From Tethya wilhelma (Eukaryota > Porifera > Demospongiae > Tethyida > Tethyidae), in the NCBI GenBank assembly GCA_964030475.1, contig CAXIPT010000003.1:9350977-9414976 (forward strand): a stretch of DNA of 64,000 nucleotides, read 5' to 3'. The notes beneath the pieces were generated by a model. The model was not told the DNA's origin. It did not search any database and was given only the letters and a program-made list of their open reading frames with translations. Within the stretch, counting starts at the first letter, position 1; each line of letters opens with the position of its first letter. A program made the position numbers and the translations under genes. Shown here piece after piece: positions 44,901 through 54,981 of this stretch.

Positions 44901-47900
44901 TATTGTATACTGTTATATGTATAGATGTACTTCTACATAGCATGAATGTCACTGTCTGACTGTAAAAAATTTTCAACGACTGTGTTGAACTGTGGCCCTG
45001 TCTTTCCCATCTGAAGGTTGTGTTTGCCAGTGGTGAAAATCTGTAGCTTGCTATCTCTGATGTGTCTCTTTGTGTGCTCTACTTGGCTCATTGTAGTTAC
45101 TACCTCCTCTCCACCATGAATGACTAAAGTAGGGCATGAAATGGACTCCATTTCTTTGTTACAGATGTCATCACTCCTTTTCAGTTTACAAAATTCCCTT
45201 GTCGACTCTGAGAATCCCTTGTACACCTTCACAGTTCTGTTGGGCTGTTGCCATACACTAGCAAGAAAGCTTCTAGGAACTTTTCATTCCAACTGTCAAT
45301 TCTCTCCAGAGTTTCACTGATTCTCAAATCTCTCTCTGTGATGAATGTCCTACTGCCCCATACCACTAGTTTGTCCACTGCTGTGGGGTAGAGAGCTGCT
45401 AGGAAGATACCAGTGACTCCACCATCACACCAACCAAGAACGGAAAATTAGAGTAGCCAAGCTTCTTCATCAAGTGGTAGCCATCAATGGCATCTGTTTT
45501 GAGATGATGTTGGCCATCTTCAATGGTGTACTGTCGGTGGTAGGGCCGAGAGTTAGCATAGCCTCTTGGATCAAACGTCACAATAGTGTAATCACTGGTT
45601 ACAGTAGGAATGTCTAATCAAGGTCTAATTAACAACCTGCTAATGTAGATTTTGTTACCTAGATACACGTTTCACAAAAGAAGAAATGTGTGAAGATGAG
45701 TTTTTCCTGTGTAGGAGTAGATATGTCTTATGTGTACTTTCCTAGCAGGAGCAGCTACATTATGCACTGCTGTGATACCCTTATTGTGGTTGACGTATCC
45801 TGGCAACTACCAACAAATGTAAAGTATATTATCAATGATGTTTAAAGAATAAAAATGGTTATTATTACATCCATGTATATGTATATTGGGCAATTATTGG
45901 TTCTACATACAGTTGATCCTCAGTTATCCAGTCACCTTTGTACTGGAAGCCTGGTGAATAAGCGAATTAGATTGTCACAACACTGGTAGATTTGTATTTT
46001 TCTATATTTATAGTCTTGAATTGCTAAAATTTTGGCGAACGTGTGCAAGTGTCAAGCTTGAAAAGAGTACAGAGTGGGTTAATTTTGTTCTAATTAACCG
46101 AAATTTGGCCTTCAGTGCTCCCGGAATACAGAGGATGGCATGAGGTCCACTCCCTCTCAGGCAGTAGTACAGCTCCACTATCACCCATCGCTCACTCTTC
46201 TAGTCTCTGGCAACTGTGTATATCTGTTTTGTCTCTGTACACAGTCTATAGCTGTGTCAGTTTTTCTGAAATCTTACAATGGTGTCAAAATTAGCACTTG
46301 CTAGGTTTTACAAAAGAAGAAATGCAATTATACAGTGCAAGTGGTTCACAGAGTGAACCTTTGAAAAATTAATTGCATTTTTATGGTAGTTACCATAGAT
46401 ACATTAGTTAACAAACTGTATGTTGGGCTATTATTGACTTCTACATAACATGGACATGGGTGTCACTGTCTGACTGTAAGAATCTCTCAACAACTGTGTT
46501 GAACTGTGGCCCTGTCTTTCCCATCTGAAGGTTGTGTTTGCCAGTGGTGAAAATGTGTATCTTGCTATCTCTGATGTGTCTCTTTGTGTGCTCTACTTGG
46601 CTCATTGTAGTTACTACCTCCTCTCCACCATGAATGACTAAAGTGGGGCACGTAATGGACTCCATTTCTTTCTTACAGATGTCATCATTCTTTTTCAGTT
46701 TACAATATTCTCTTATTGACTCTGTGAAACGTTTGTACTCCTCCAACAGTTCTGTTGGGCTGTTACCATACACTGGTAGAAATGCTTCTAAGAACATTTC
46801 ATTCCAACCGTCAATTCTCTCCAGAGCTTCACTGATTTTCAAATCTCTCTTTGTGATGAATGTCCTACTGCCCCATACCACTAGTTTGTCCACTGCTGTG
46901 GGGTAGAGAGCTGCTAGGAAGATACCAGTGACTCCACCATCACACCAACCAAGAACGGAAAACTTGGAGTAGCCAAGCTTCTTCATCAAGTGGTAGCCAT
47001 CAATGGCATCTGTTTTGAGGTGATGTTGGCCATCTTCAATAGTGTACTGTCGGTGGTAGGGCCGAGAGTTAGCATAGCCTCTTGGATCAAACGTCACAAT
47101 AGTGTAATCACTGTCTTCTCCTCCAAAATGCTCCAGTTGAGGAGCAAAGGACCATTCACAGGGAGCCAGTGCTCCCGGGATACAGAGGATAGCATGAGGA
47201 CCACTCCCTCTCTGGCAGTAGTACAGCTCCACTCCATTCACTTCAATCTTATCACCCATTGCTCACTCTTCTTATCTCTGGCAACTGTATCTGTTTTGCC
47301 TCTATTAGCTAGCTGTGTCATCCTCCTGAAGTCATATAACTTATATGCTTAATTGCTTATAGCAGTAAATCTTGTATTTATTTTGTAGCCTCTTACCAAG
47401 TCTCCCTTTTGACTAAATGTTAATCTTGTATTTATCATGTAGCCTGGGTATATGATTGACTAAGTCCATCTGGTTTGAGAATGGCTCTAGAAAAAAATCG
47501 AATAATATCTCACCGATATCAAAATTTCAAGCACCATTGGAAAGTGCTCATTCTCCCCATTCGTTTGATTGCTTTTCTAACTTCCTTTTGACTAGTCAAA
47601 AGTTAGCTATTTTTTCCCATAATAAAAGAATTGCATGAATATCATTACTTCACTTCCCCGGCGGCATTCTCATACCAGATGGACATTAGTCAATGGGGAG
47701 CCTGGACATAAGGCTATTTTTAGTAATGATTGAGTAAGAATGTCTACATTAACAGTGTGGCAATTGACAATGTGGCACTGCAGCCAATAAGGATTTTTTT
47801 ACCTAGATACAAGAACTTCAGTGATGAGTGTTTATCTACACTAAGTACATTTGAGAACTTTTGAGCATTACATGTAATTACACTTGTATGGTATAGTTGC

Positions 47901-50796
47901 CATGGATACATTAATTATAACAAACTATATATATATGTTGGGCTATTGTTAACTTCTACATGATGTGGGTGTCACTGGTTGACTGTAAGAATCTCTCAAC
48001 GACTGTGTTGAACTGTGAGTCTGCCTTTCCCATCTGAAGGTTGTGCTTGCCAGTGGTGAAAATGTGTAGCTTGCTATCTCTGATGTGCCTCTTCACATGC
48101 TCTGCGTGATTCATTGTACTTAGTGTATCCTCTCCACCATGTATGACTAAAGTGGGGCACGTAATGGACTCCATTTCTTCCCTGCAGATGTTGCCACTCT
48201 CTTTCAGTTTGTAAAATTCTCTCATCGACTCTGAGAATCCCTTGTACACTTCAATCACTTCTGTTTGACTACTGTACACTGGTAGGAATGCTTCAATAAA
48301 GTTTTTACCCCAACTCTCGGGTCTCTCGAAATTTTCAGTGACTCTCAAATCTCTCTCTGTGATGAATGTCCTGCTGCCCCATACCACTAGTTTGTCCACT
48401 GCTGTGGGGTAGAGAGCTGCTAGGAAGATACCAGTGACTCCACCATCACACCAACCAAGAATGGAAAACTTGCAGTAGCCAAGCTTCTTCATCAAGAGGT
48501 AGCCATCAATGGCGTCTGTTTTGAAGTGATGTTGGCCATCTTCAATGGTGTACTGTCGGTGGTAGGGCCGAGAGTTAGCATAGCCTCTTGGATCAAACGT
48601 CACAATGGTGTAATCACTGTCTTCTCCTCCAAAATGCTCCAGTTGAGGAGCAAAAGACCATTCACAGGGAGCCAGTGCTCCCGGGATACAGAGGATGGCA
48701 TGAGGTCCACTCCCTCTCAGGCAGTAGTACAGCTCCACTCCATTCACTTCAATCTTATCACCCATTGAGTTATTGGAGCTAGCTTTACTGGCACTTGTTA
48801 GCTAAGTCTCTAATGCTTCTGCTTAAGTTCTCACTCTTTTCAGCTGTTTCTTTGTGTCTCTGTAGTTGGTTCAACTGTGCTGTTCTTGTGAAACCTGGTA
48901 ATGGTATCAAAAAGTGCACTTTTCTTATCCTTCATATCTTAATCATGGTGGTGATGGTTGTAAATTTATGAGGTGTCAGACATGCAGGTTTTGTTGCCTG
49001 GATATGTGTATATATTTCAGAAGAATGTGATGATGAGTTGTTTCCATGCAGCAGCACTGACATCCTGATTGTGGTGCTAAGTTTTGTGACATTTTTTTTT
49101 TCCTGAGCCTCATGTTCGGAAGCATTCTTACATACAAGCTTGGTGTATTGCACATTAATTTTTGTCAATGAAAACATTACAAAATGTCGTAAAATGTCTT
49201 TATTTGTAATTTTAGTAACATATCACTGCCTATGATATTATATTGACTTAGTTCTTTATTGTTATGTTGTACACATAATATTTTGCTGTCAAACCATTCC
49301 ATGATTCTCCTCTCTTTGTGTTCCTCTCTTATTGCAGGCTCTTCAAAGTGAGCTGGAGTCTTGTCAGGGTGAGTTGAAGGAGTGTCGTGAGAGAGCAGAA
49401 GAGCTGGAGAGCACTGTAGAGGACAAGGAGGCCGCTGTCAGAGTGGCAGAGAAGAAATCACACAGCTTGGTAAGAATCTTATACATACTGCAAATGCATT
49501 CACATAATTTAGCATTGCAAGCTTCTACACTAGCTTAATTGCTTTGTTTTTAACCGCCTCCCTTCCCCAAGCAGCAGAAACAGCAACGGGAAAAGAAAAA
49601 AAAAAAAAAAAACTGGTAAAGATCATCAAAGCTATAAACCCAAGCTCAAATAAATATTGCTTCAAACACACTGTGTGTCTGTTCTTTCCTTGAAATGCAT
49701 ACCCAAAGGAAGGGGTGGGAATGATGGGCTAGTGTGATGAGATGAAATGCATGAGACAATGGTAGAAATTTCTGTTTTTCTGTTTTTCAGTTGAAGGATC
49801 TCAAACGTCAGCTCCAGCAGATGCAGAAGAGAGAAGAGAGACTCCAGGAGCAGCTGGCAGCACTGAGAGGAAGCCAGGGTGAGTCATTGCACACCTCAAC
49901 ACCAAGGCTTGAAACAACCACTTGATTGTGGAATATAGCCAGTTTAGAATAGAGTCCATCTGGTTTGAGAATGCAGTCAGAAGTGAAAAATTAGTAATGA
50001 GCAATACTTTTCTTATGGGACCAAATTGTTAACTTTTGACTGGTAAGGCATAGAAAGGTGGAAAAGCAATCGAAAGAATGGGGAGAAAGAGTGCTTTGAT
50101 TCCAATGAAATTTCAAAATCAGTTGGATAATAACAAATTACTTTTGATAATAAGAAAGTTATTTCATTTTATCTACCGGCATTCTCAAACCAGATGGACT
50201 TTAGCTACATATATGTATGTGGTAGTCGGTCATTTCAATTCCACACAATGACAACACTCACATTGTTTCATGTACACCTACCATCTCTGCATGCAGGTTT
50301 GGACCAGCTACCAAATCCTCCAGCTAGGGAAATTAGCCAGGACTCAATCTCAAAACACAGCAGGTATGAAAATAACACTCTTGATGGAGATTTCAATTTG
50401 ATGGTTTGATGGTTAAAGTTTAAACCCGCCAATATTTTGGCCATTATATGATAATAGTTCTGTACGCGCACATGTAAATCATCAAATTTAAATTCGTCAC
50501 TATTTAATTTTCACTATCTGTGGACTAATTACCATCGAATTTTTCGACCATCATTATTTCTGGCTCTACCATATAATGTACATTTACACTAGAATTAGTA
50601 TAATTTGTGAAGAGTGTCTGTCTCCCAGTGTGTGTATGATATTGATAGTATATACTCTCTCTCTGTTGTAGGGAGAGCAGCCTCTCTTCTCTCCGTGGTC
50701 TCATGAGGGGCTCGGAGATGTCGGGCAATGACATGCTCTCTCCTGCTGTGTCTACCCCAGGGGCTACTGGTGGTGCTTCCCCTACTGGAGCACTGC

Positions 50797-50847
<51 letters not shown>

Positions 50848-52122
50848 CGTGTGTGGCTCTTTATAGGAGGTATTTTTTGTAGTGTTTTTGTGAAGTGTGC
50901 ATTGGAGGATGATGAAATTTGTGAACAATTTTTCTAACTTGCACAGTACCCACACATGTTGTGATTGACTGTTTCACACACATACACACACACACACACT
51001 CAACCAGTTCACCACTCCAGGACAATCTTCAAATGATGAAACACAAGAGCTTGTAGAAAGAGTAGCTGAACTTCAACAACAGAAATGGGCCCTCGAAGAA
51101 AGAGTGAGTTCTCTAGGAGGTAGAGTCACACACTACCTCTTGTGCCTGCAGTTGAGAGTAAAGGCTGTGCTTGTGGTGTTGTATAGTACTCCTGTAGTTG
51201 TGCTATGGTCCTCCTACTGGTTTGTATCTTAGTAATGCTATCTTTTGATGCTCTGTGTACTTGGAGTGTGATACACACAATTAGTGGTTGGTCCTCTAGT
51301 GCTCTTGAAAACAGACTGTACTCTTTACTACAAGTGGACAAAAATTGATGCAACATTTTGTGTGTGTGTGTTAGGTGAACCATTTGGAGAACACTGGATC
51401 AGCACTGGCTGAAGATGTCATCCAAAAGTCAGAAATCATCAAATCATACTTTATGGAAACAAAAGCCGGTAAGGGCAACTTTTACCACTCAAAGCATTTT
51501 AATCACAATATAGAGTTTGTAGGTTTTTGGTTGCCTGTGTAAGCCAAATGCCTAGTAGAGCCTACACATCAAACAAAAAAGAATTCATGCTATTCTTGCA
51601 CACACACACACACACGCTGTTTCTCCCTCAGACCATAACCCCCCTCCGAAGCGCTCCTCAATGTCGACCATGGTGGACAAGATGTCTCCGATGAAGCTGA
51701 TGCCGTGGTCCAAGAACAAGGAGGAGACCCTCAGTGAAATCAACAGAAAGATGCAGAGAGCTCTTGAAGAGGCACTCATGAAGAATATTCACCTACAAAA
51801 GGTCAGTTGGTAGTTTGTGGTACACACACTGTAGAATGATTTTCAGCGACTATCAAAGATTAGGGTTTATTTGACCATGAAAATGTATAATTGTTTTCAT
51901 TGAAATTAAAGATTACCAGTGAAGATGAGAGTTTCCTAATCTTTGGTATTCTAGTCTATTAGTGTTTCTAGTTTCTGGTGATTTGAAGGCTGTTTGTTTG
52001 TTTGTTTGTTTGTTGTTGTCCCACAGAACATTGAAATGTTGTCGATGGAGTTAGAAAAGTATAGACCCTCAGAACAAAGAGCAGGTGAAGATGCTTCTCA
52101 GTCTGAGGGAGCATCCAACTAG
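36122..52122 (+). CDS. GRIPAP1: GRIP1-associated protein 1 (GRASP-1), long coiled coil
   Basis: Twenty-eight exons close in phase to 798 aa: 36122-36193, 36508-36574, 36903-36964, 37287-37313, 37503-37553, 37784-37840, 38085-38217, 38475-38517, 38669-38715, 38964-39040, 39231-39278, 39356-39387, 39615-39762, 40193-40239, 40346-40391, 40456-40590, 40778-40873, 40932-41036, 41114-41155, 41277-41468, 49338-49469, 49791-49878, 50297-50363, 50672-50798, 51008-51103, 51375-51468, 51632-51801 and 52027-52122. Nearly all of it to about residue 600 is heptad-rich coiled coil. The C-terminal block identifies the family: KDLKRQLQ, LQQQKWALEERVNHLE, ALAEDVIQKSEIIKSY, and MQRALEEALMKNIHLQKNIE match GRASP-1. 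Vertebrate GRASP-1 is a Rab4 effector in endosome recycling. The 7.9-kb intron 20 holds an antisense hydrolase array. An N gap lies in intron 9. Confidence 0.93.
38789..38954. repeat. (TC)n microsatellite with a 92-N gap
   Basis: TC repeats border an N run at 38829-38920 in intron 9 of GRIPAP1. The gap is probably simple repeat that could not be assembled. The flanking exons (38669-38715 and 38964-39040) join in phase, so no coding sequence need be missing. Confidence 0.9.
39881..40097. mobile_element. MITE with TACYGTATRGCACAAAA ends
   Basis: The ends TACTGTATAGCACAAAAT and its imperfect reverse complement (ending TTTGTGCCATACGGTA) bound 217 nt of AT-rich DNA in an intron. A relative with similar interior (GATTTAATATTGGCA) and right end lies at about 41568-41728. 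Confidence 0.65.
42084..43007 (-). CDS. BPHL-like alpha/beta hydrolase, copy A (Cys at nucleophile site)
   Basis: Single-exon gene of 307 aa inside intron 20 of GRIPAP1 on the opposite strand. The conserved part starts at MGDKIKVNGVELYY (42899); the first 36 residues have no match in copy D, where a stop lies upstream. It resembles human valacyclovir hydrolase BPHL along its length: DPRGYANSRP, LGWCDGGVTGIFLAALYP, LVVWGSRTFIT, CPTLVIHGGRDG and GKHNLQMG. The nucleophile elbow, GWSDGG in BPHL, is GWCDGG here. The acid (HGGRD) and His (GKHN) are in place, so a Cys-His-Asp triad as in dienelactone hydrolases is possible. The substrate is unknown. Three broken relatives and two intact ones (46441-47259 and 47956-48765) lie in the same intron. 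Confidence 0.88.
   Translation of the reverse strand: METTNIKLLEARRVRASAESPETELTSASKASSNNSMGDKIKVNGVELYYCLRGSGPHAILCIPGALAPCEWSFAPQLEHFGGEDSDYTIVTFDPRGYANSRPYHRQYTIEDGQHHLKTDAIDGYHLMKKLGYSKFSVLGWCDGGVTGIFLAALYPTAVDKLVVWGSRTFITERDLRISETLERIDGWNEKFLEAFLPVYDNNITDMIKVYEGLAESMREFCRLKENRDICKKEMESITCPTLVIHGGRDGFTAVSHAEHMKRHIRDSKLHIFTTGKHNLQMGKTDSQFNIVVERFLQPQSRINSRL
43429..43735 (-). pseudogene. BPHL-like fragment E (ends joined, middle deleted)
   Basis: The N-terminal block (VNGVELYYCLRGSGPHAILC...GALAP) is joined directly to the C-terminal block (GPQFNTV...FLQSDSDTHA). About 190 codons of core, including the catalytic residues, are deleted. The leader resembles that of copy A. Confidence 0.8.
43757..43965. 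mobile_element. MITE with TACCGTATAGTGGGAAATTTTCG ends
   Basis: About 40-nt terminal inverted repeats (start TACCGTATAGTGGGAAA, end TTTCCCGCTATACAGTA) enclose sub-repeats of GAAATTTTCGTGG/CGCAAAAATTTTCCCC. A solo end of the same type lies at about 834-856 (TACTGTATAGTGGGAAATTT). It has no credible coding capacity. Confidence 0.8.
44500..44733. mobile_element. MITE family 'GTCCATCTGG', copy 1
   Basis: Terminal inverted repeat GTCCATCTGGTTTGAGAATG (here GAGGATG), with the right end CATTCTCAAACCAGATG. The interior is about 190 nt and non-coding. Relatives lie at 47464, 49954, 55635 and 56315. Confidence 0.8.
44933..45594 (-). pseudogene. BPHL-like pseudogene B
   Basis: Keeps most of the hydrolase, including GWCDGG coding, with the acid site HGGEE. 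It lacks the first ~55 codons: at 45595 it jumps into DNA matching the copy-A upstream flank (GGTTACAGTAGGAATGTCTA). One deleted base near 45446 and another indel near 45238 break the frame into two pieces. Confidence 0.85.
46113..46200 (-). pseudogene. BPHL-like fragment F (N-terminal stub)
   Basis: Only about 88 nt of the N-terminal coding region remain (CLRGSGPHAILC region), with an internal deletion before the MGD start. It is a by-product of the local tandem duplications. Confidence 0.7.
46441..47259 (-). CDS. BPHL-like alpha/beta hydrolase, copy C (Cys nucleophile, Glu at acid site)
   Basis: Intact 272-aa single exon starting MGDKIEVNGVELYYCQRGSG. Elbow LGWCDGGVTG and His motif GKHNLQMG are as in the other copies. 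The acid-loop reads VIHGGEEVVTTMS, so the usual Asp (HGGRD in copy A) is Glu. The lid and cap region (ISEALERIDGWNEMFLEAFLPVYGNSPTELL) differs from copy A, which may change substrate choice. It shares its acid-loop and C-terminus with pseudogene B, and so is probably its closest relative. Confidence 0.88.
   Translation of the reverse strand: MGDKIEVNGVELYYCQRGSGPHAILCIPGALAPCEWSFAPQLEHFGGEDSDYTIVTFDPRGYANSRPYHRQYTIEDGQHHLKTDAIDGYHLMKKLGYSKFSVLGWCDGGVTGIFLAALYPTAVDKLVVWGSRTFITKRDLKISEALERIDGWNEMFLEAFLPVYGNSPTELLEEYKRFTESIREYCKLKKNDDICKKEMESITCPTLVIHGGEEVVTTMSQVEHTKRHIRDSKIHIFTTGKHNLQMGKTGPQFNTVVERFLQSDSDTHVHVM
47464..47684. mobile_element. MITE family 'GTCCATCTGG', copy 2
   Basis: Ends GTCCATCTGGTTTGAGAATG and CATTCTCATACCAGATGGAC bound 221 nt between hydrolase copies C and D. 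The internal motif CACCATTGGAAAG is shared with the other copies. Confidence 0.85.
47956..48765 (-). CDS. BPHL-like alpha/beta hydrolase, copy D (Cys at nucleophile site)
   Basis: Intact 269-aa single exon starting MGDKIEVNGVELYYCLRGSG; an in-frame TAG shortly upstream excludes a longer start. Elbow LGWCDGGVTG, acid loop VIHGGEDTLSTMN with Asp in place, and GKHNLQMG. The cap region is the most diverged (NFERPESWGKNFIEAFLPVYSSQTEVIEVYKGF). The sequence before the start matches the copy-A leader in nucleotides, so the extra N-terminus of A probably comes from an untranslated leader that lost its stop. Confidence 0.9.
   Translation of the reverse strand: MGDKIEVNGVELYYCLRGSGPHAILCIPGALAPCEWSFAPQLEHFGGEDSDYTIVTFDPRGYANSRPYHRQYTIEDGQHHFKTDAIDGYLLMKKLGYCKFSILGWCDGGVTGIFLAALYPTAVDKLVVWGSRTFITERDLRVTENFERPESWGKNFIEAFLPVYSSQTEVIEVYKGFSESMREFYKLKESGNICREEMESITCPTLVIHGGEDTLSTMNHAEHVKRHIRDSKLHIFTTGKHNLQMGKADSQFNTVVERFLQSTSDTHIM
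49954..50199. mobile_element. MITE family 'GTCCATCTGG', copy 3
   Basis: Ends GTCCATCTGGTTTGAGAATG and CATTCTCAAACCAGATGGAC, 246 nt, in intron 22 of GRIPAP1. The interior is AT-rich and non-coding. Confidence 0.88.
50799..50844. repeat. (GT)n microsatellite
   Basis: Begins immediately after the exon ending at 50798, so the donor site itself is part of the GT repeat. Similar runs abut exon borders at 36887-36896, 54582-54613 and 54941-54979. Confidence 0.9.
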
Positions 52123-52265
52123 ATCTAGCCATTTTTGTGTTGAAGGTTTTTGTTGTTATTGTTGATGTTTTTTTTTTTCAAATTCTAAGTAGTTTTTGTA
52201 CAGTATGTATATTATACCTCATTTACAAATTATTTGTTTTGAGCACGTAAATTACCAAAACCTAC

Positions 52266-52277
52266 TGCGCATGCGCA
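52266..52277 (+). promoter_or_regulatory. NRF-1-type site upstream of the BTBD9-like gene
   Basis: TGCGCATGCGCA, a perfect palindromic NRF-1 consensus, lies 29 nt before the ATG and 144 nt after the GRIPAP1 stop. Start sites of such promoters often lie next to the motif. Confidence 0.65.
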
Positions 52278-52305
52278 CAATACTAAGCTCGCTCGCGAGG
52301 AAGTC

Positions 52306-54579
52306 ATGGTTGATCTCTCACAAAGTAAGTACTTACATGTCGTAAGCTCTACTGATAGTACCTTCGTGTATTTGAACTTATGCTTTGTGTGTTTTTGCAA
52401 CGTTCTTTCTATCGTGCATGTCTAACGTACGTTCTGACTTCTTATGATCTTTCCAAAGCTGTTCTCGACTTCGCCATTGATTCTCGGTGCATGGTGCCGG
52501 GCGCTGGACTCCTCAAGCTGCTCAAGGATGCCAAGTACAGTGATGTTACGTTCCTGGTGGACGAGCACTCGTTTCCAGCGCATAAAATAGTCCTGGCGTC
52601 ACAATCTGATTACTTTGACAGGTGAGCAATAATTAAATAATTATTGGAAAATATTTTGATTGCACATGCACGTTTATAATTATGCTGCAGGAAAGCCTAC
52701 AAATGAGTACATGCATAAAAATAACCCAAGTTGTACAATTATCCCCCTCCCCACACTCACACACAATTTATATGCATACAGGATGTTGTTTGGTTCGATG
52801 ATGGAGGCCTCCAGCAGAGAAGTGACACTAGTGGACACCCATCCTGATGCCTTCAGAGCCCTCCTTCACTACATGTATTCCGGTATTGTAGATGAACTGG
52901 ATGTACAGGTGAGCGGAGTATATACAGGGGGGAGTGTTTGCTATATTATTATTGCATCATCTGACAGTGATGGGTGACACTGTAAAATTGTGGTTTAGGA
53001 TGGACCAATAAGTGAGACTTTTAGTGTGAATGAGACTTATCACTCCTGGGTTATGATAACTATATATCAATATGTACTGATTCATTAATTCTTCTCAATC
53101 CATACAGACCGGTCTTGAGCTTCTTGGCTTATCTGATCGCTACCACTTGTTGGACTTGAAGCGCTCCCTCCAAGACGTCTTCTGTGGTCAAGTGAACCTA
53201 ACCAACGTCCTCCAGTTCTTCTTCTACTCTGAGTGCTACAATGCTGACCGACTCCACTCACTGTGTGCTGAATTCATCGACAGCAGTGCCATGGGTGTGC
53301 TCCACAGCAAGGCCATCTTGAACCTGCCCAAGGAGAACCTGAAGGTGCTCATTTCGCGTGACACCTTCTTGGTCGAGGAGATAGAGGTGTTCCACGCCGT
53401 CTTGAAGTGGAGAGAGTTCAACGAGGTCGCTAAGGAGGACATGCTGGACGTGCTGGGGTGCGTACGCCTCTCCGAGATTGCTTACGATGACCTCGTGACC
53501 TATGTGGACTCGAGCGGGCTATTTAGTAGGAGGTCTATTTATGACGCAGTCCGGATGCAGAGAGGAGAGACACCGGGGAAGGACTGTCCCAGAGGAAAGA
53601 GAGGTAAAGAAAATGAGCTACAGTTACTGTTGCAGTAGTAGTCTTGCCAACAACAATACTGATGAACGCACCTAAGGTGCATAAGCCTCGGTGCACTCAA
53701 CTAGCATGCACAACTAAACATGTATGGATATATTTATGACCATCATTACTGAGACTCCAGTGCAACAAGGTCCACTCGGTGAAGTCTCAACTTGACAGCT
53801 GGTAGAGCTGGTAGCATGGCTACAACTGGTATTGGTTGCAATATAAAAATCCTATAGCTATACAGTATACTATCACAAGTCTAGCTCGTAAACCAGGCCT
53901 TCTCTGCTATATGCATACGATAAAATTTAGAAACCATGCACTTATAATATGTATCTTCATTCATTGTTGGAGGAAGAGCTGATTTAATATATCTCCATCC
54001 ACTCTTACATATTGCTTACATCTGTACCTGTAGATTGGCACAATACAAGTACATCTGTACACTGTGATCAACATTGCACATGAAAATACAGGCCTAAATC
54101 TCTTTGAGGACCACACCACCTTCCTAGACGATGTTGGAAATTTTGAAATTGTGGAAGTCTTGAATCCAAAGACAGGTACAAGTCGAGCTACAACCAATGG
54201 TGACGATAATAATGATGGTAGCCCTCCTCCTCCTCTGCGACCTTGTGATTTTATCTTCAAGCTCATCTACGAGGCTCACATGGAACCGTCGTATGTTTCT
54301 TTTCGCTTCGACAACCTCTATCTGATCAATCAGTTGAAGGTCGAAGGTCGTCCCAGCCACCGCTGCAGCAACAAGAAGGAGAGGCCTTTCTGTTATCGTG
54401 TGGAGGTCTCCAGGAACGAGTTGGACTGGGTGCAGATTGTGGATCATAACAAGTGCAAGTGCTACTACACACAAGAGCTGTTCTTCCCAAAACAATCAGT
54501 AAGGTAAAGGGATGGTTTGCATAGCCAATGCTACCTTTGCTTTGATCCTGAGGGTAATAGCATTTTCAAGTTTGAAAAC

Positions 54580-54615
<36 letters not shown>

Positions 54616-54939
54616 ATTCGTTTGCCTTTGCTATAGATGTGTCCGTCTTGTTGTAACCAGAGGTCATGAGGACTGCACCCTCAGGTTCCTCAGCTGCTCC
54701 TATGTTGAGAATCATCCTCCTTTTGACTTCAGAAATGGAATTCTAGGTGAGCACACTGAACAGTTTGTCATAGCACCTCATTTGTCCATCACTGTTTTTC
54801 CAAAGGAAAATGAGGCTAGCATTATGTTTGTTGTTGATTTTGCTGGTTTTTGTTTACTTATTTGCTTTGATGAGTAGTTGTCATATAATTATAGACAATA
54901 AATTATACAATCATGTGTTGTGAGTTCATTGTCATCCAT

Positions 54940-54981
<42 letters not shown>

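Noticed and set aside
45908..46100. Stretch resembling a pogo/Tigger transposon end (CAGTTGATCCTCAGTTATCC)
   Set aside because: Only one end is convincing; the matching inverted end near 46085-46100 is weak, so it is not annotated as an element.
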